The notes under the pieces were generated by a model. That model was not told where the DNA came from. It saw only the letters and a program-made list of their open reading frames with translations, and ran no database searches. 64,000 nt of DNA from the NCBI GenBank assembly GCA_047967505.1, contig CM106538.1, one strand, 5' to 3'. Source of the DNA: Dipteris shenzhenensis. Taxonomy: Eukaryota; Polypodiophyta; Polypodiopsida; Gleicheniales. Both the position numbers and the translations under genes were made by a program. Numbering within the stretch: position 1 is the first letter of the stretch; each line of letters starts with the position of its first letter. Of this stretch, positions 1-11,962 are shown in pieces.

Positions 1-127
1 ATCAACATCATGAAGTAGGCCTTCCCTCAAGATGATGATTCTGGGGAATCAAAGAAGGACTGAGCATTACATTCCATCACACCCCTTTAATGGGAATGTC
101 CTTCCTCTGCATCAAACCAAGAGCTAG

Positions 128-1490
128 TCAGTGTTTCTCGAATAGCTCTTTACCGAGTGGTTTGGTAAAAATGTCTGCAACATTTTCTTTGCTATCACAA
201 TGCTACAATATGATGTCACTAAGTAACACTCTTTCTCTGATGAAGTGCTCTCTGACATCAATGTGCTTTGTTCTGGGGTGATATATTGGATTTTTGGCCA
301 ATGCTTGAGCCGATTGATTATCACAGTATATTGTTGTTGGCTTTGACTCATCAAAGTAATCTGTTTTTGACAATAGTCTTCTGCGCCATATAGCCTCACA
401 TGCACCTATAGTGAGTGCCCTATATTCTGCTTCAGTTGAAGACAAAGAAATAGTTGGCTGTTTCTTTGACAACCATCATATAGCACCTTGATCAAGGTAA
501 AATGCATATCCCTATGTCGATCTCCTGGTCTCATGATCTCCGGCATAGTCACTGTCACAGTATCCATGCAACCGTGGATGACTTCCTCTATATTCTATCC
601 CAAACTATCTTGTTCCTCTAATGTATCTCAAGACTCTTTTGGCTGCATTCTAGTGAGATTGTTTTGGATTTGCCATAAACTGTGCTAGTGAGCTTACTGC
701 ATAACAAATATCTGGCCGTGTGATTGTCAGATATATAAGAGATCCGATGAATTGCCTGTAGTATCTGTCATTGACTGTAGGCTTTTCTGAATCTTTAGTA
801 AGTTTCAAACTCTGTTCCATGGGAGTGGCTGCAATCTTGCAATCTACCATATGAAACTTCTTCAGGAGACTATCAACATACTTGAGTTGACTCATGAATG
901 TGCTATCTGAATCTCTCCAGAACTCAATTCCAAGACAATAGTGCATAAGTCCAAGATCTTTCATGTCGAACTCTGTAGATAAGTCTTGTTTTAGTTTTCT
1001 GATGAAGCTATCCTTGCTTCCTGTCACAATCAGATCATCTACGTACAAAAGTGCAATATAAATGTCTTCCCCTTGAACTTTGTAGTAGAGAGTATGATCT
1101 GCATTGGACTTCATGTACCCCAGATTAGCAAAATACTTGTCAATTCTACTGTACCAACTTCTGGGTGCTTGCTTTAAGCCATAGAGACTTTTCTTGAGAT
1201 GGCAAACCTTTTTCTCCTTTCCTGGTTCAACATAACCTACGGGTTGTTGCATGTAGACTTCCTCGTCTAGATAACCATTGAGAAATCCATTCTTGACATC
1301 GAGCTGATACACATTCCATTTACTGAGTGTCGCTAGTGATATCAAGAACCGTATGGAATCCATCTTTGCTACTGGAGCATAAGTCTCATCATAGTCTTGA
1401 CCATATTGTTGTGCAAATCCTTTTGCAACTAATCTGGTTTTGTATCTCTGAATACTGCCATGTGGATTGTACTTCAGTTCGTATACCCAT
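128..1490 (-). pseudogene. Ty1/copia pol remnant: reverse transcriptase and RNase H (element 1)
   Basis: This is the 3' part of a copia polyprotein, whose reverse transcriptase and RNase H copy element RNA into DNA in the cytoplasmic particle. From right to left I see the RVT_2 entry WVYELKYNPHGSIQRYK at 1490, QLDVKNGFLNG near 1290, YGLKQAPRSWY near 1170 and the catalytic YVDDLIVTG near 1030. RNase H blocks SLSSTEAEYRA and YCDNQSAQALAKNP follow at about 450-300, and DIFTKPLGKELF near 150, ending at a TGA at 128. The copy is dead. The frame changes between 650 and 472, a TAG lies at 203-205, and all gag, protease and integrase sequence is missing because the LTR of a second element starts exactly at 1491. 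Confidence 0.93.
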
Positions 1491-1844
1491 TGTGAAGATA
1501 GTGGGAGAGAGGGAAGGAGTCTCACTTGCGGCTTTCTCACAATCACAAATGGGGGAATACACACAAAGGTGGAGGCTGAAAATAGTTTTCCTCTTCTTAG
1601 TTGTGATAGCCAAAAGAACTCAAGTAAAAAGAAATAGAAGAACCCTATATGTGGGTCTCAAAACTAAACTCAACTAACTAAGGTGGCATACTAACTGAGC
1701 CACGAACTAGTGTAGATAAGGATAGCTGTCATCCAGCTATTATTCGTGGGCGGTGTACCAACCGCATCTCCAGCTAACAAGTCGGTGACATAAGTATACA
1801 ACGGTCACCCTGGCATATCTCGAGTGGAGCTCGATATCTCAACA
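1491..1844 (-). repeat. 3' LTR of copia element 2 (354 bp)
   Basis: On the minus strand the block starts TGTTGAGATATC and ends CACTATCTTCACA, the usual TG...CA ends. A polypurine tract GAGGGGGAG (plus-strand 1845-1853) sits directly before it. Its inner edge cuts into the RVT_2 domain of element 1, so this is the insertion edge of element 2. No second LTR copy was found, because the 5' end of element 2 is missing. Confidence 0.85.
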
Positions 1845-4800
1845 CTCCCCCTCGAGCTCAATCCCAGATCTTGCACACCAAGCAGGTCTCTGAACTTGTG
1901 CAGTTTCTCTGCGCCCAATGCTTTCGTGAATATGTCAGCTACCTGATCCTCTATGCTGACATAAACTAGATCAATAAGACCTAGTAAAACCTTCTCCCGC
2001 ACATAGTGATAATGCACCTCAATGTGCTTTGTTCTGGCATGAAAGACTGGGTTCTTTGCCAAATGTATACTACTCATGTTGTCACAATAAATGACAACCG
2101 GCCCATCTGTAGACTGATGCATATCATAGAGTAGCTTATGCAACCAAGCTACCTCACATGCAGCCATTGCTGCACCCCTATACTCAGCCTCTGTGCTCGA
2201 CAAGGCGACTGTAGGCTGTTTCTTGCTGCTCCAAGTGACTGCAACACTCCCAAAAGAGAACACATATCCACTGGTAGATCGTCTATCTGAAATGCTACCA
2301 GCCCAATCAGCATCAGTGTATCCATGCAACTGTATCTGAACCCCAGCCTCATAAAATAGTCCATACTGCAATGTGGACTTCACATACGTGAGTATGCGTC
2401 TAGCCGCATCCAAATGCGGTTTCCTTGGAGCTTGCATAAACTGACTTACCAACCCAACAGCATAGCTCAAATCTGGCCTAGTAATAGTCATGTAAATCAA
2501 ACTTCCTACTATGCGTCTGTACATAGTAGGGTCTTCCAGAAGCTCACCTGCATCTGTGCTCAGCTTCACATTCTGCTCCAAAGGAACTGAAATAGGCTTA
2601 CAACCTGTCATCCCATATTTGGACAGCATGTCCAATCCATACTGCCTCTGCAAGAGCTGTATCCCACTTGGTGATCTAATCACCTCAATGCCCAAGAAAT
2701 AACGCAGCTCTCCCAAATCCTTCATCTCAAACTTCTGCCTCAATAGCATTTTCACATGAAGGATATCTTCATCACTATCACCTGTGATGATCAAATCATC
2801 AACATAAATGACCAGCAACATAATCCCTTTCTCTGTTTTTCTCACATAGAGTGAGAAATCTGCCTTGGAAATCTGAAAGCCAATAGTGACAAGATACTGT
2901 CCTATCTTGTCAGACCATGCTCTAGGTGCTTGCTTCAAGCCATACAAGGCTTTCTTCAACCTGCAAACAAACTCAGGATGAGTAGCATGAACATAACCTG
3001 CTGGCTGCTCCATAAAGACCTCTTCTTGCAAATCACCATGCAAGAAGGCATTCTTTACATCCATCTGATGTAAAGACCATCCCTTTGATGCAGCCATAGC
3101 AATGGCTGCTCTTACGGTTGCCATCCTTGCAACCGGGCTGAAAGTTTCTTCATAATCAATGCCATATGTCTGTGCATACCCCTTGACAACTAATCTTGCC
3201 TTGTATCTATTCACAGAACCATCTGCATTGTGCTTGATCTTATAAACCCACTTACAACCAATTGCATTCTTGCCTTTAGGCAAAGGCACCAATTCCCATG
3301 TAGCATTAGCATCCAAGGCATCCATTTCTTCATCCATGGCTTTCTCCCATTTTTCATTTCCCATGGCTTGCTCAAAAGAAGTGGGTTCTGGTTCCTGTAT
3401 CACTTTGACCATATAGGCATAGTGAATGGCTGTAAATCCATCATATTTCAGCCTATCCATAGGATACCTAACCCTGGTAGACCTGCGCAAAATAGGCTCA
3501 CTTCCAAGTGCTCTCAAAACATCCCTGGTCTTCCTTACTCCAGGTGTAACAACAGAAGGAATACCCAACTCATCATCAATGCTCTGTTCTGAGCCACTGG
3601 ATTCACCATCCACACAAGAGTGACCTGCATTCACATCATACATGGGCTGATCTACCTTCTCTTTCCCTTTTTGTGATACCTGCGTACCACTCTCTGCATT
3701 GCTTTGAGGGGATTTTCCTGATCTCAATCTGCCTGTCCATGGCGAAGTATGTGAACCACTGGTAGAGGACACTCCAGGTCCACTGATATTTTGTGATTGC
3801 TGCTGTGCATTTTGTGCAGCATTACCATTTTGTGCATCTACATCAATCATCACATTTACTGGTTTATACCAGCTGCTCATCTCATCAAAAACATCTCTGC
3901 TCACTGTGAACTTACGTGTAGAAGGGTTATAGCATCTATACCCTTTCTGCTGCAGAGAATAATCAATAAAGACGCACTTCTCAGCTTTTGGATCCAACTT
4001 GGACCTCAGCTCATCTGGCACATGGACATAGGCAATGCAACCAAAAATCTTCAAATGAGAAATATCTGGTTTCCTACCAGTATACATCTCCTCTGGCGTC
4101 ATACCATGTATTGCTGCAGTGGGAGTCCTGTTCATTATATAGACTGCTGTAGCAACTGCTTCAGCCCAGTAATAATCTGGTAGATCTTTTTCATTTAGCA
4201 TAGCCCGAGATACCTCTCCAATATGCCTGTTTTTTCTTTCTGCAATTCCATTTTGCTGTGGGGTATGACTGCATGAATATTGCTGCTTTATACCATGCTC
4301 CTACAAGAACCTTGCAAACTCATTTGAGAGGTACTCTCCCCCTCCATCTGACCTTAGGCATTTTATTTGCAGGCCTGTTTCTTTTTCAACCATAGCTTTG
4401 AAAGCTTTGAAGTGCCCAAACACTTCACTTTTCTTTTTCATAAAATACACCCACAGTTTTCTGCTGAAGTCATCAATAAATGTGACAAAATAGTGACAGC
4501 CTCCAATAGATGCAGCTTTTGTAGTCCACACATCAGAGTGGATTAATTCCAATGACTTTTTACTCTCTTGAACATGCCTAGGAAAAGGTTTCCTTGCCTG
4601 TTTCCCAAATTGACAGGCTTCACAAATCTTGTGCATTTCTGCAACCTTGAATTTTGGCAATCCTGCAACAATATTTTGGGCTTGCATTGATTTAAGTCGC
4701 TGTATATTAACATGACCAATGCGTTTGTGCCAGATATCAATATCTGCAACTACACCGGTCCCATGTGCAAACATTGCTACACTCAATTCAGGCATGTCTG

Positions 4801-4978
4801 CATCCAACGTAACCATCCTGCCCTTCTTCTTTCCTTTTGCTATCAAGCGACCATTATTTTTCATATCCTCAACAAAGCATCCATGAGGATTAAATCTGAC
4901 CTGCAAGCCCTGCTCAACCATCTGACCAACAGAAACCAGGTTCTTGAAGACTTTCGATGCACCTCTTTTAAGTTTTAG
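1805..4978 (-). pseudogene. Ty1/copia Pol polyprotein, nearly intact (element 2): GAG-pre-integrase, integrase, RT, RNase H
   Basis: Right to left the order is copia-type. A GAG-pre-integrase zinc finger comes first (HKRIGHVN near 4720, C-x2-C in ICEACQFGKQ near 4615). The integrase core follows with HSDVW (~4530), FIDDFSRKLWVYF (~4460), SDGGGEY (~4340) and QNGIAERKN (~4240). RVT_2 has HQMDVKNAFLHGDL (~3060), YGLKQAPRAW (~2935) and catalytic YVDDLIITG (~2790). RNase H has SSTEAEYRG (~2190), YCDNMSSIHLAKNP (~2085) and HIEVHYHYVREK (~2020). One TAG at 4301-4303 splits it inside integrase; downstream it is open for 798 residues. Its last 40 bases overlap the 3' LTR. Homology stops near 4978, so gag, protease, primer site and 5' LTR are absent. 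It is younger than element 1, which it interrupts. Confidence 0.95.
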
Positions 4979-5714
4979 GACTTATAATATATGACTCACG
5001 ACACTACTATGGACACTCTACCAGACTAATGAGTAGTAGCTTGACATGACAACTATTAACCTCATGGTCTTGGATAAAAGCAAGGAGCTCAAGGCTCTAA
5101 GCCAATTTATGAGATTGTGTCATGCCTAATTCACCACCACTACCATGCAACCACCACACCAACATCTCTCCAAATCCATGTGTATGTGTTGCCCATACTC
5201 TAGACAAATCCAACCGATCCAACTATGAGACTCCAATAGTTTGAAGAGGCAAACATTGTCCCAGCCAATAGTAAGCTGGGTATTCACCACCCTTCTACAT
5301 CTCAGTCAAACATGAGCACCCCATGAGGCATTCTCCACCCCCTAAAGCCAAGCAACAATAGCAACCCTAAAATGACTCGCAAATGCAATAAGACCCCCCA
5401 CGTGTGCAAGACGGCTGAAGAGTTGGTCCTATAAATAGTTGCAATAGATACTTGCAGGCTTGAAGTAGTATAAAATGCACACACGTCTGAAATATGTAAG
5501 GCGGCTTAACAAAGCACTCCGAGTTGCTACAACAGAGTGCAGTAGAGATATGGAGAAAGAGGTAGCTAAGCAAAAAACCAAATAGGTTTGAGAAACAGAG
5601 TGAGATGATTTGGTTGAGAGAAGGAGGTAGCATAGGTAAAATTAGGGTTAGGGCTAAAGAGGATGATGGCATGGTAGAAAGAGATTAGGGAAGGGCCATG
5701 GCAAGACTAATCTA
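4979..5714. other. No recognisable gene
   Basis: The sequence between the broken 5' end of copia element 2 and the primer site at 5715 has only short frames with no family resemblance. It may be internal sequence of the LTR element that starts at 5726. Confidence 0.4.
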
Positions 5715-5725
5715 CTCTAATACCA
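5715..5725 (-). other. Primer-binding site, initiator-Met tRNA type
   Basis: The minus strand reads TGGTATTAGAG directly after an LTR ending CCAACA. This matches the usual copia primer site (TGGTATCAGAG) with one change. It is placed as the start of the internal region of a minus-strand element whose body would be to the left. Confidence 0.7.
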
Positions 5726-6010
5726 TGTTGGAAACATGGAGGTGAGATAGAGAGAGAAGGCTAGGGTGTGAGGAAGTGCTACATAAATGAAGACATAATG
5801 AAAGTCTTTCCCTATATTCATATAGTCAATGTGAAGTACACGTACAAGACTTTATAGGCTTGTTGCCACTTCCTTACATGTATGGAGAGATAGCTTGTTG
5901 CCACTTCCTTATGTGTATGGAGAGATAGTCATTTGAAAAAAATTCCAAGTCTTTTTGTCACCTACATACATATTGGGTGTCATTGTTGTGGTATATGTGT
6001 AGCTTAGGAC
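5726..6010 (-). repeat. Copia-type 5' LTR fragment
   Basis: The block begins TGTTGGAAACATGG next to the primer site. Its wording resembles the LTR at 47248-47542 (shared blocks around AAACATGG, TGAAGAC, GTGAAGTAC and CTTATAGGCT). It contains an internal tandem pair of about 35 bp at 5859-5930 built on TTGTTGCCACTTCCTTA. The right edge is not defined. Confidence 0.55.
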
Positions 6011-6084
6011 CTCAAGTCATGGTCCAATCAGAGATGTAGGCTCAAGTGTGAAAAGATACATGCATGCACACTTATGTATAAGAT

Positions 6085-6560
6085 TCATTCATGTCACCAT
6101 GAGTGGGGCAATGGAGGTTTTCACCTCCAATGGAGTTCAAGGGTTTAGAAAATGTTTGTAGGGTTTAGGAAGAGGGTAGGGTTGAGGAAGCTATCTAGGG
6201 AATCCAAGGCTTAGAGAAGGTTTGGGGTTGAGAGAAGGTTGTAGGGTTGAGGAGTGGAGAGCTAGTCTCCTTCACAAATTCAAGGGGTTAAGGGTTTAGA
6301 AGGGGGTAACAGCAAGGTTGAGGAGGAGGGAGGAAGAGGGTTGAGGAGGAGGGAGGAACAGGGAGGAGGAGGGAGGAGGAGAAGGGAGGAGAAGGGAGGA
6401 GACAGGAGGAGGAAGGAGGAGGAGGGAGGAGTGCAAGGGTGAGAGCATGCTACAACACGATAGTGTAGGAAGCATGGACACTTGGAGACATTTGCCTTAG
6501 AATTCCAAAGTTAAGCTAAACCTGATGCCACCAAAGAGTGTGGCTGACCCATCCCACTCT
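6085..6560 (-). repeat. LTR fragment of the GGA-rich family (copy 1)
   Basis: It shares ordered blocks with 34860-35400 and 11130-11345. These are a CACCTCCA stretch, AGGGTTTAGA, GGAGAGCTAGTCTCCTT, then an extended GGA-rich tract (6310-6430), then GCATGCT, a CACTTGGAGAC-like block and AAAGAGTGTGG. Primer site and outer edge are missing. Confidence 0.6.
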
Positions 6561-7084
6561 CGATCAGATTTAAATCATTTAATTTTATGAGTTTTTAAGG
6601 CTCATCAAGATTTGGAATTTGATTTGTACTACCTTGGATACACTGTTATCTTTTCCCAAAGGCCCAATGAAGCCTTCATAAGAAGACTTATGAGTGGCAT
6701 GTTGAAACAAGTAAGGGTTATGGAGAGATAACTCTCTAAGATTTAAAGAGTACATAGCCTAGATAGAGTAGGTAAACTTTAGGAAATGCTAAAAGGCTTG
6801 TCAAATCCACACTGTCACATAAGAGTTGATGGACATTGACGGGGACCAAAAAGCATTTGTAAACAAGTGGTGTTTATAATATGCAATCTCTAAAACTTCT
6901 CAATATAGTGGAAACGAATTTTAAGGGATTTGACTTGCTTGATTTAAAACAATGATTTAAAATTATGTAATCAGTTTCTCAAAAAACAGAAATGCTAGAT
7001 CAAGGATTCTTTTCTTTTGGTAATTGGTGGATTAGTCATTGCTTATCAAAACATGGTTCTCACGTATAGTAGAGAAATCCCTAG

Positions 7085-7346
7085 AGGTTAAGGGTGAGTG
7101 TGCACATGGTTCACATGAAGAGGCACATGAATTAAACATGGGCCTCATTAACGGTGTCACATGGAACATGGCCAATGTATTACGTGGCTAAGGATGTGAA
7201 CAAGTATGTGGTGAAGAATGTACACAAGTGTGTGGATTGTAACCCTCAAGGGTGCAACTCCTGGCCTCTATTAAAAGGGAGTCTTATCACTATGGACTGA
7301 AATACGTTGGACCAAACCTTTGTATACACAAAGTCTTATCACGTGC

Positions 7347-7418
<72 letters not shown>

Positions 7419-7523
7419 CCCTCAATCTCTTCCATGCTCGAGTCTTCTCTCTCATGCAAGTAGCTTCTACTATCAACATTCTCACTCTCTCTCTTGAGCT
7501 AATAGATCCTAGAAATTATAACA
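7085..7523 (+). repeat. Copia-type 5' LTR with a (TC)n microsatellite
   Basis: The right edge is fixed by a primer site directly after AATTATAACA. The left edge is a guess. The LTR contains a TATTAAAAGG-like promoter block near 7269 and a long TC tract (7348-7414). The Ser/Leu and Arg/Glu repeat frames in the tract are artefacts. Confidence 0.55.
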
Positions 7524-7535
7524 TGGTATCAGAGC
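7524..7535 (+). other. Primer-binding site TGGTATCAGAGC
   Basis: A perfect match to the classical copia primer site for initiator-Met tRNA, directly after the LTR end CA. The internal region to the right has no recognisable gag or pol. Confidence 0.8.
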
Positions 7536-7670
7536 TTAGGGTAGCTCATATTTCTTTAGAGTTTCAAGACTATTTTTTAACTTTCCATGGAGTGTCTTTG
7601 CAAGGGTTCTACATGAAGTGAATTTGCCAATGGTTCTTCATGTGCTAAGTGAAGGTTCTTTTTAGAAGCT

Positions 7671-7925
7671 ATTGATCCCTTTGACTACCCCAAGAATCCC
7701 CCCAAATAATCGAGGCAAAGTAGTAGCAGCAGCAACAACAACAGCAGCAGAAGTAGCAGTAGCAGTAGCAGTAGCAGTAGCAATAGCAGCAGCAGTAGCA
7801 GCAACAGCAACAGTAGCCACTACTATTGATCCCTTTAACTATCCCAAGAATCCCCCAAAATAATCGAGGCAAAGTAGTAGCAGCAGTAGCAGTAGCAGTA
7901 GCAATAGTAGTAGTAGTAGTAGTAG
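7671..7925. repeat. Tandem unit of unique sequence plus (AGC/AGT)n trinucleotides
   Basis: A block starting TTGATCCCTTT and ending CGAGGCAAAGTAGTAGC occurs twice, at about 7674-7727 and 7826-7880. Each copy is followed by an AGC/AGT-rich trinucleotide run, so the unique part and microsatellite were duplicated together as a unit of about 155 bp. Polyalanine/valine and poly-Cys/Tyr frames here are not genes. Confidence 0.85.
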
Positions 7926-8670
7926 GGGGTGGGGGTTCATCAACAAGAAAAATATGCACCATTTGAACAATGGTGCCTTTCATCACACTCTTCATGGCTT
8001 GCATATCAAAAATGTCCATTTTTTTAAGGTTGTAGATTGAGTACCCGTCACTAGGTTGCTGCCACTAGAGTCCATATCAAAAATGGTGGGTCTTCTAGTT
8101 GTTTGCTCCTCCTCTAGATGTAGGTCATGAGTTGTTGCACTAACCATGCTGTAGAGCCATTTCTTAGCTATGACCTACTGGTTGTGTTGAAGAAGAGCAC
8201 AGGTCATTGAAGATATGTTCATTGATGGGTTCTTGTTGGAGGCGCTCATCTTCCTTGTGGGTGGGCTAAGCTAGCAAATTGAGATGTGCTACCTTGCCTA
8301 GAGCACAAGAGGGCCATTTGCTAGTTCTAGATCCATCTTGTTCTTGTTGGAGATAGCTTGCACTACTGTTTCTTGAAGAAGGTAGTTGTATGCCTGTTGT
8401 GAGCCAGCTTGGCTAAGGTGGCCAGTGCGATGTCCTAAGCACCTCACATTGCTTATTCTACCTCCTTCACAAATATATCTCTCACAATCAAAAATCTCTA
8501 GAAAGAGAACTTTGGCTTCTCTCTCTACCTATGAAAATCTCTCAAATGGTGAGAGTTCCTATTGCTACTATGGAAATCTCTCAAAAGATACTATCTAGTT
8601 ACACAACACAAACAAACTAGAAACATACTAATCTACCTAGGCTTGGTGGACAACCTACGCTCTAATACCA

Positions 8671-9060
8671 TGTGGAAGATCCAATATACAATGGCCACCA
8701 GTGCACACAAGGTCAATGAAGAACTAAGGAGGCTCAAAGCACACTACATAAGACATGAGAGAGATATCAAATGTATATCTCTATTCAACAATACAAGATA
8801 GGCTTCTTATATAGAGAGAGTCTTTAGAATAGTCAACACATGTGGGATCCTCTCATGCACATCTCTCCTTGTGGATATCCTTGATCCACATCTCCACATC
8901 ATGTAGTTCACATCCTTGGGTGGCTACTTTAATACATTCCTTAGTTCATACCTTAGCCTCTAATTCATGTGCACATGGCACCATATCTCAACACATAACC
9001 CAAACCTTTTTAGATTTCCATTTGTAAACTTTTGGTACTCACAATACTCCTATTCAAGGT
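8671..9060 (-). repeat. Copia-type LTR (minus orientation), outer edge uncertain
   Basis: A minus-strand primer site TGGTATTAGAGCGTAGG occupies 8654-8670 and is preceded (minus strand) by an LTR end TTCCACA. The LTR body to the right has no coding potential. It differs from the LTRs at 5726 and 7085. Confidence 0.5.
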
Positions 9061-9476
9061 CACCACATGGCCCCATTTCTCATGCAAGAATTCAAAAAAC
9101 TCCCTCGCTTGACATCAACAAATGTTATCAGCATAATCCCTGAATGTTGCTTTAGGTTAACAAAGGATTGTTGATAATGGTTTATTAAAGGTCCATCCAA
9201 AATGACTCATCCATTAATTCACATCCATGTATATAATTCCATGATTCAAATTTTTTTGTGAACAATGCTTTTATGGAAAAGAATTCCAACATAGGATTAT
9301 CACCAAATAAGACATGAATAAATATCTATGAAGAATTTTGATTACTTTGCAAAGCAAATCTCCCATGTGGCATCAAGGATAAACATCTTTGGAAACAAGC
9401 ACATACCTGTAAGTACTCAGCGTTTCTCATCATATAATAAATGCGAAACTGGGAAATTACCACTCCTCGTGCTCGC

Positions 9477-10079
9477 TTATGAAGCTTTCTTACTCCCTCT
9501 CAACTCTTTTGTGGTCCATAATTGAGACTCCAAGTTGTCAAGGTGGACTACACTCTTAGCAGATGGCTGCCAATCAATGAATATGCTGCCCCCGTGAGCT
9601 CTGTGTGGGTAAGGAGTGTCACATATGCATCCTCTATACATCTGTATATGACCAGCAAACCTTGCTTTTCTTGTTGGGCCAAAATATTTCAATGGTTGTG
9701 CTTCTGGTGTCCTCAGCATCATCTCCCCATTAGATATAATGCCAGAGGATGGTTGTGGTAATAATGTGGCTTGAGGGTTCTTTTCCAAAAAATTTACCAC
9801 TGTTAAAGCCAACTCCCTCATATAGTAAAAGATGAGTGATGCCTTGTAGAATATTACCATATCATTGGTCTTCATGAACAAGAGAGAAGTATTAAATGCT
9901 ACCATTAAGGAATGATTGGGGACAAAGGAAGGTAGATTATGAGCAGTAAACCATATAGCATGGTCATACCATAGCGGCTGCATCCTACAATCCATGCATT
10001 CCTCCACACACTTGCACTTTATGTAGGGACTTCCCATATTGAAGATGTTGCTCAAGTATTTGGGTGTTCTTTTTTCCAT
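9477..10079 (-). CDS. Hypothetical protein, 200 residues
   Basis: I do not recognise this ORF. It is one of the longest uninterrupted frames outside clear transposon genes. It is rich in Cys near the N-terminus (KCKCVEECMDCRMQPLWYDH, residues about 22-41), followed by a mixed region with VVNFLEKNPQATLLPQ and an aromatic C-terminal part. No signal peptide is evident. The DNA to its right (10080-10700) is rich in CTGA words, as in some LTRs. It could be a gag-like or accessory ORF of an unclassified retroelement, or chance. Confidence 0.3.
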   Translation of the reverse strand: MEKRTPKYLSNIFNMGSPYIKCKCVEECMDCRMQPLWYDHAIWFTAHNLPSFVPNHSLMVAFNTSLLFMKTNDMVIFYKASLIFYYMRELALTVVNFLEKNPQATLLPQPSSGIISNGEMMLRTPEAQPLKYFGPTRKARFAGHIQMYRGCICDTPYPHRAHGGSIFIDWQPSAKSVVHLDNLESQLWTTKELRGSKKAS

Positions 10080-11129
10080 TTTTGAGGTGACATGATGTAA
10101 TATCTCTGTACTCGAACTGACACTGAATCAAGTGACTGAATCAACTACTGCAAATGAATTGCTGACTGAAATCTGCAACTCTCATGAACTGAACTGCTAT
10201 ATATAACCATTGTTACAAGGCTTGTGGCAAATGATGTCAGGATAGCCTAGAAGGCTTTACAAGGCTTGTAATATGTGCACAAATTCCTGGAATAACTAGA
10301 AATGACTTTACAAGGATGGCATGTGAGTGCAAAATAAAATGATGTGAAATATGAACACTGAATCAATGCACCAATGCCTCTAAATAATCTACTCACTGAA
10401 CTGAGAACGACAAGGTCTCAGGGTATCTTATGATGTGATACTGCATGTGAGCATATGGACTGACACCGAGTAGGTACTAGTTGGGAATTTCAAGCATGGC
10501 TTAGATTGGCAACTTAGAGAAATTCCAAGCATCTCCTCTATGGTGAACTACTCTACTCTGATCTAGATCTAGACCAACCGTCGAGCGAGGAAAAGCAACA
10601 AATATTTTCTTTTCAGTGTTGATTTTAAGTGCAAGGCTCAAATCATCGATGAAGAGGCATCACTTATGTGAAAAGAAGTGGTTTTGGCATCGAGGTTGAA
10701 AATTGCAAATTATAGGGGTTGAAACCTGTGCTTAATATGACGATTGCGTAGAGCACAAAAAATCAAGCGTTTCACCTTTTTGTAGCACCCCCAAATTCCT
10801 CCTAGATCAAGAGATACAACTTGATCTAGGTGGAGGGGCAAAAAAGAGAAATGTTTACAATGATGATGTGGCAGTGTGCTTAGCCAAAGGTGTGCCAATG
10901 AAGCACTGTGATCAAGTGGTAGCCAGGTGCACATGCAGTGTGTCTGTGTGTGCTTGGCAGGAGGTAACAGTGCCTGGTAGGGGGTTGTGTGCCACATGGT
11001 GGAGATGAGGTGGCAATTGACTGGTCAGACTGATGACATGGTAGTTTGATTAGTCAATGTAGATGACATGGCACAGGTGATGTGTCTACTGATGTGGCAA
11101 CATTGGTGCTGATGTGTTGCAACATTAGT
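10080..11129. other. No recognisable gene
   Basis: Low-complexity CTGAA-rich sequence near 10100-10400, then repeated TGATGTGGCA/TGATGTGTTGCAACA words at about 11020-11135 that lead into the GGA-rich LTR fragment. No conserved coding region was seen. Confidence 0.4.
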
Positions 11130-11694
11130 GCTGATGTGTTGCACAAGGAGGAGGAGGGAGGAGGAGAGGGAGAGGATGGGTTGCAAGGTTGGAGGAGAGG
11201 GGAGGAGGAGTTGTAAGGTTAGGACATGCTTTTGGACGTGGAGTGCAAAGGAGCATGGACACTTGAGACAATTGCTTGGAATACCAAAGTAGAACTCAAC
11301 ACAATGCCCCAAAGAGTGTGGGCTTCATTCCATTATGGGGTATTTATACAAGTTGGAGAGCTTCTCTCTCTGCATGTAGGAATTGTAAGACATTCTCTCT
11401 CTACATGTAGAACTTGCATATAGAAGTTGCATGTAGGAGTTGCATGTAGAACTTGAATGTAGAACATGCATGTAGGAATCGCATGTAGGACTTGCATGTA
11501 GGACTTGCATGTAGGAGTTGCAAGTAGAAGTTGCAAGTAGAACATGCATGTAGGAATCGTATGTAGGAGTTGCATGTAGAACTCGTATGTAAGAATCGCA
11601 AGTAGAACTTGCATGTTGAGGATTCCTAAGAGAGGTTATTCCTAGTCTTATGCAAGTACAAGCGGAGCTTTTCCGCTACTCTACACACACATTC
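11130..11694 (-). repeat. LTR fragment of the GGA-rich family (copy 2) with a 15-bp minisatellite
   Basis: It matches the LTR at 34695-35840 in order. The left side has the GGA-rich tract (11140-11215), GACATGCT, the ACACTTGAGACAATTGC block, AAAGAGTGTGGGCTTCATTCC and a minus-strand TATAAATACCCC box near 11340. The right side has AGCGGAGCTTTTCCGCTACTCTACACACACA. Between the TATA box and the outer end lies an irregular minisatellite (11375-11615) built on GCATGTAGGAGTT/GCATGTAGAACTT. Repeat peptides with MQVLHA-type units in this stretch are not genes. Confidence 0.7.
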
Positions 11695-11962
11695 TGTACT
11701 ACCTAATTTCATGTTAGCACAGAGACAACATACTCTCGGATCCATTTTATTACCCATCCTCGAGTTTTGGCTTATTGCAAGCACGTAGCTAGGTTGCCAT
11801 GTCTTTAGTCTAGTGGCTGTGAAACTTGTGTCATGCCAGTCGATCCTGCTGTAAAGCCTTGGCACCATACAATTTTTGCTCAGTTTTCAGGTAGCCTGTA
11901 TCCACCATTTGTTCAAATAGACATATGTGGCATGCTTCTAAGAAGATCACTCTTTGATAAAG

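Noticed and set aside
7348-7500. Ser/Leu and Arg/Glu repeat ORFs over TC tracts (also at 13247-13770 and 28268-28615)
   Set aside because: They are simple or minisatellite repeats open in several frames; no non-repeat protein sequence is attached.
11325-11614. Three overlapping ORFs with repeated MQVLHA/TSSTCNSY-type peptides
   Set aside because: All come from a 15-bp minisatellite in an LTR. A repeat unit divisible by three keeps every frame open.
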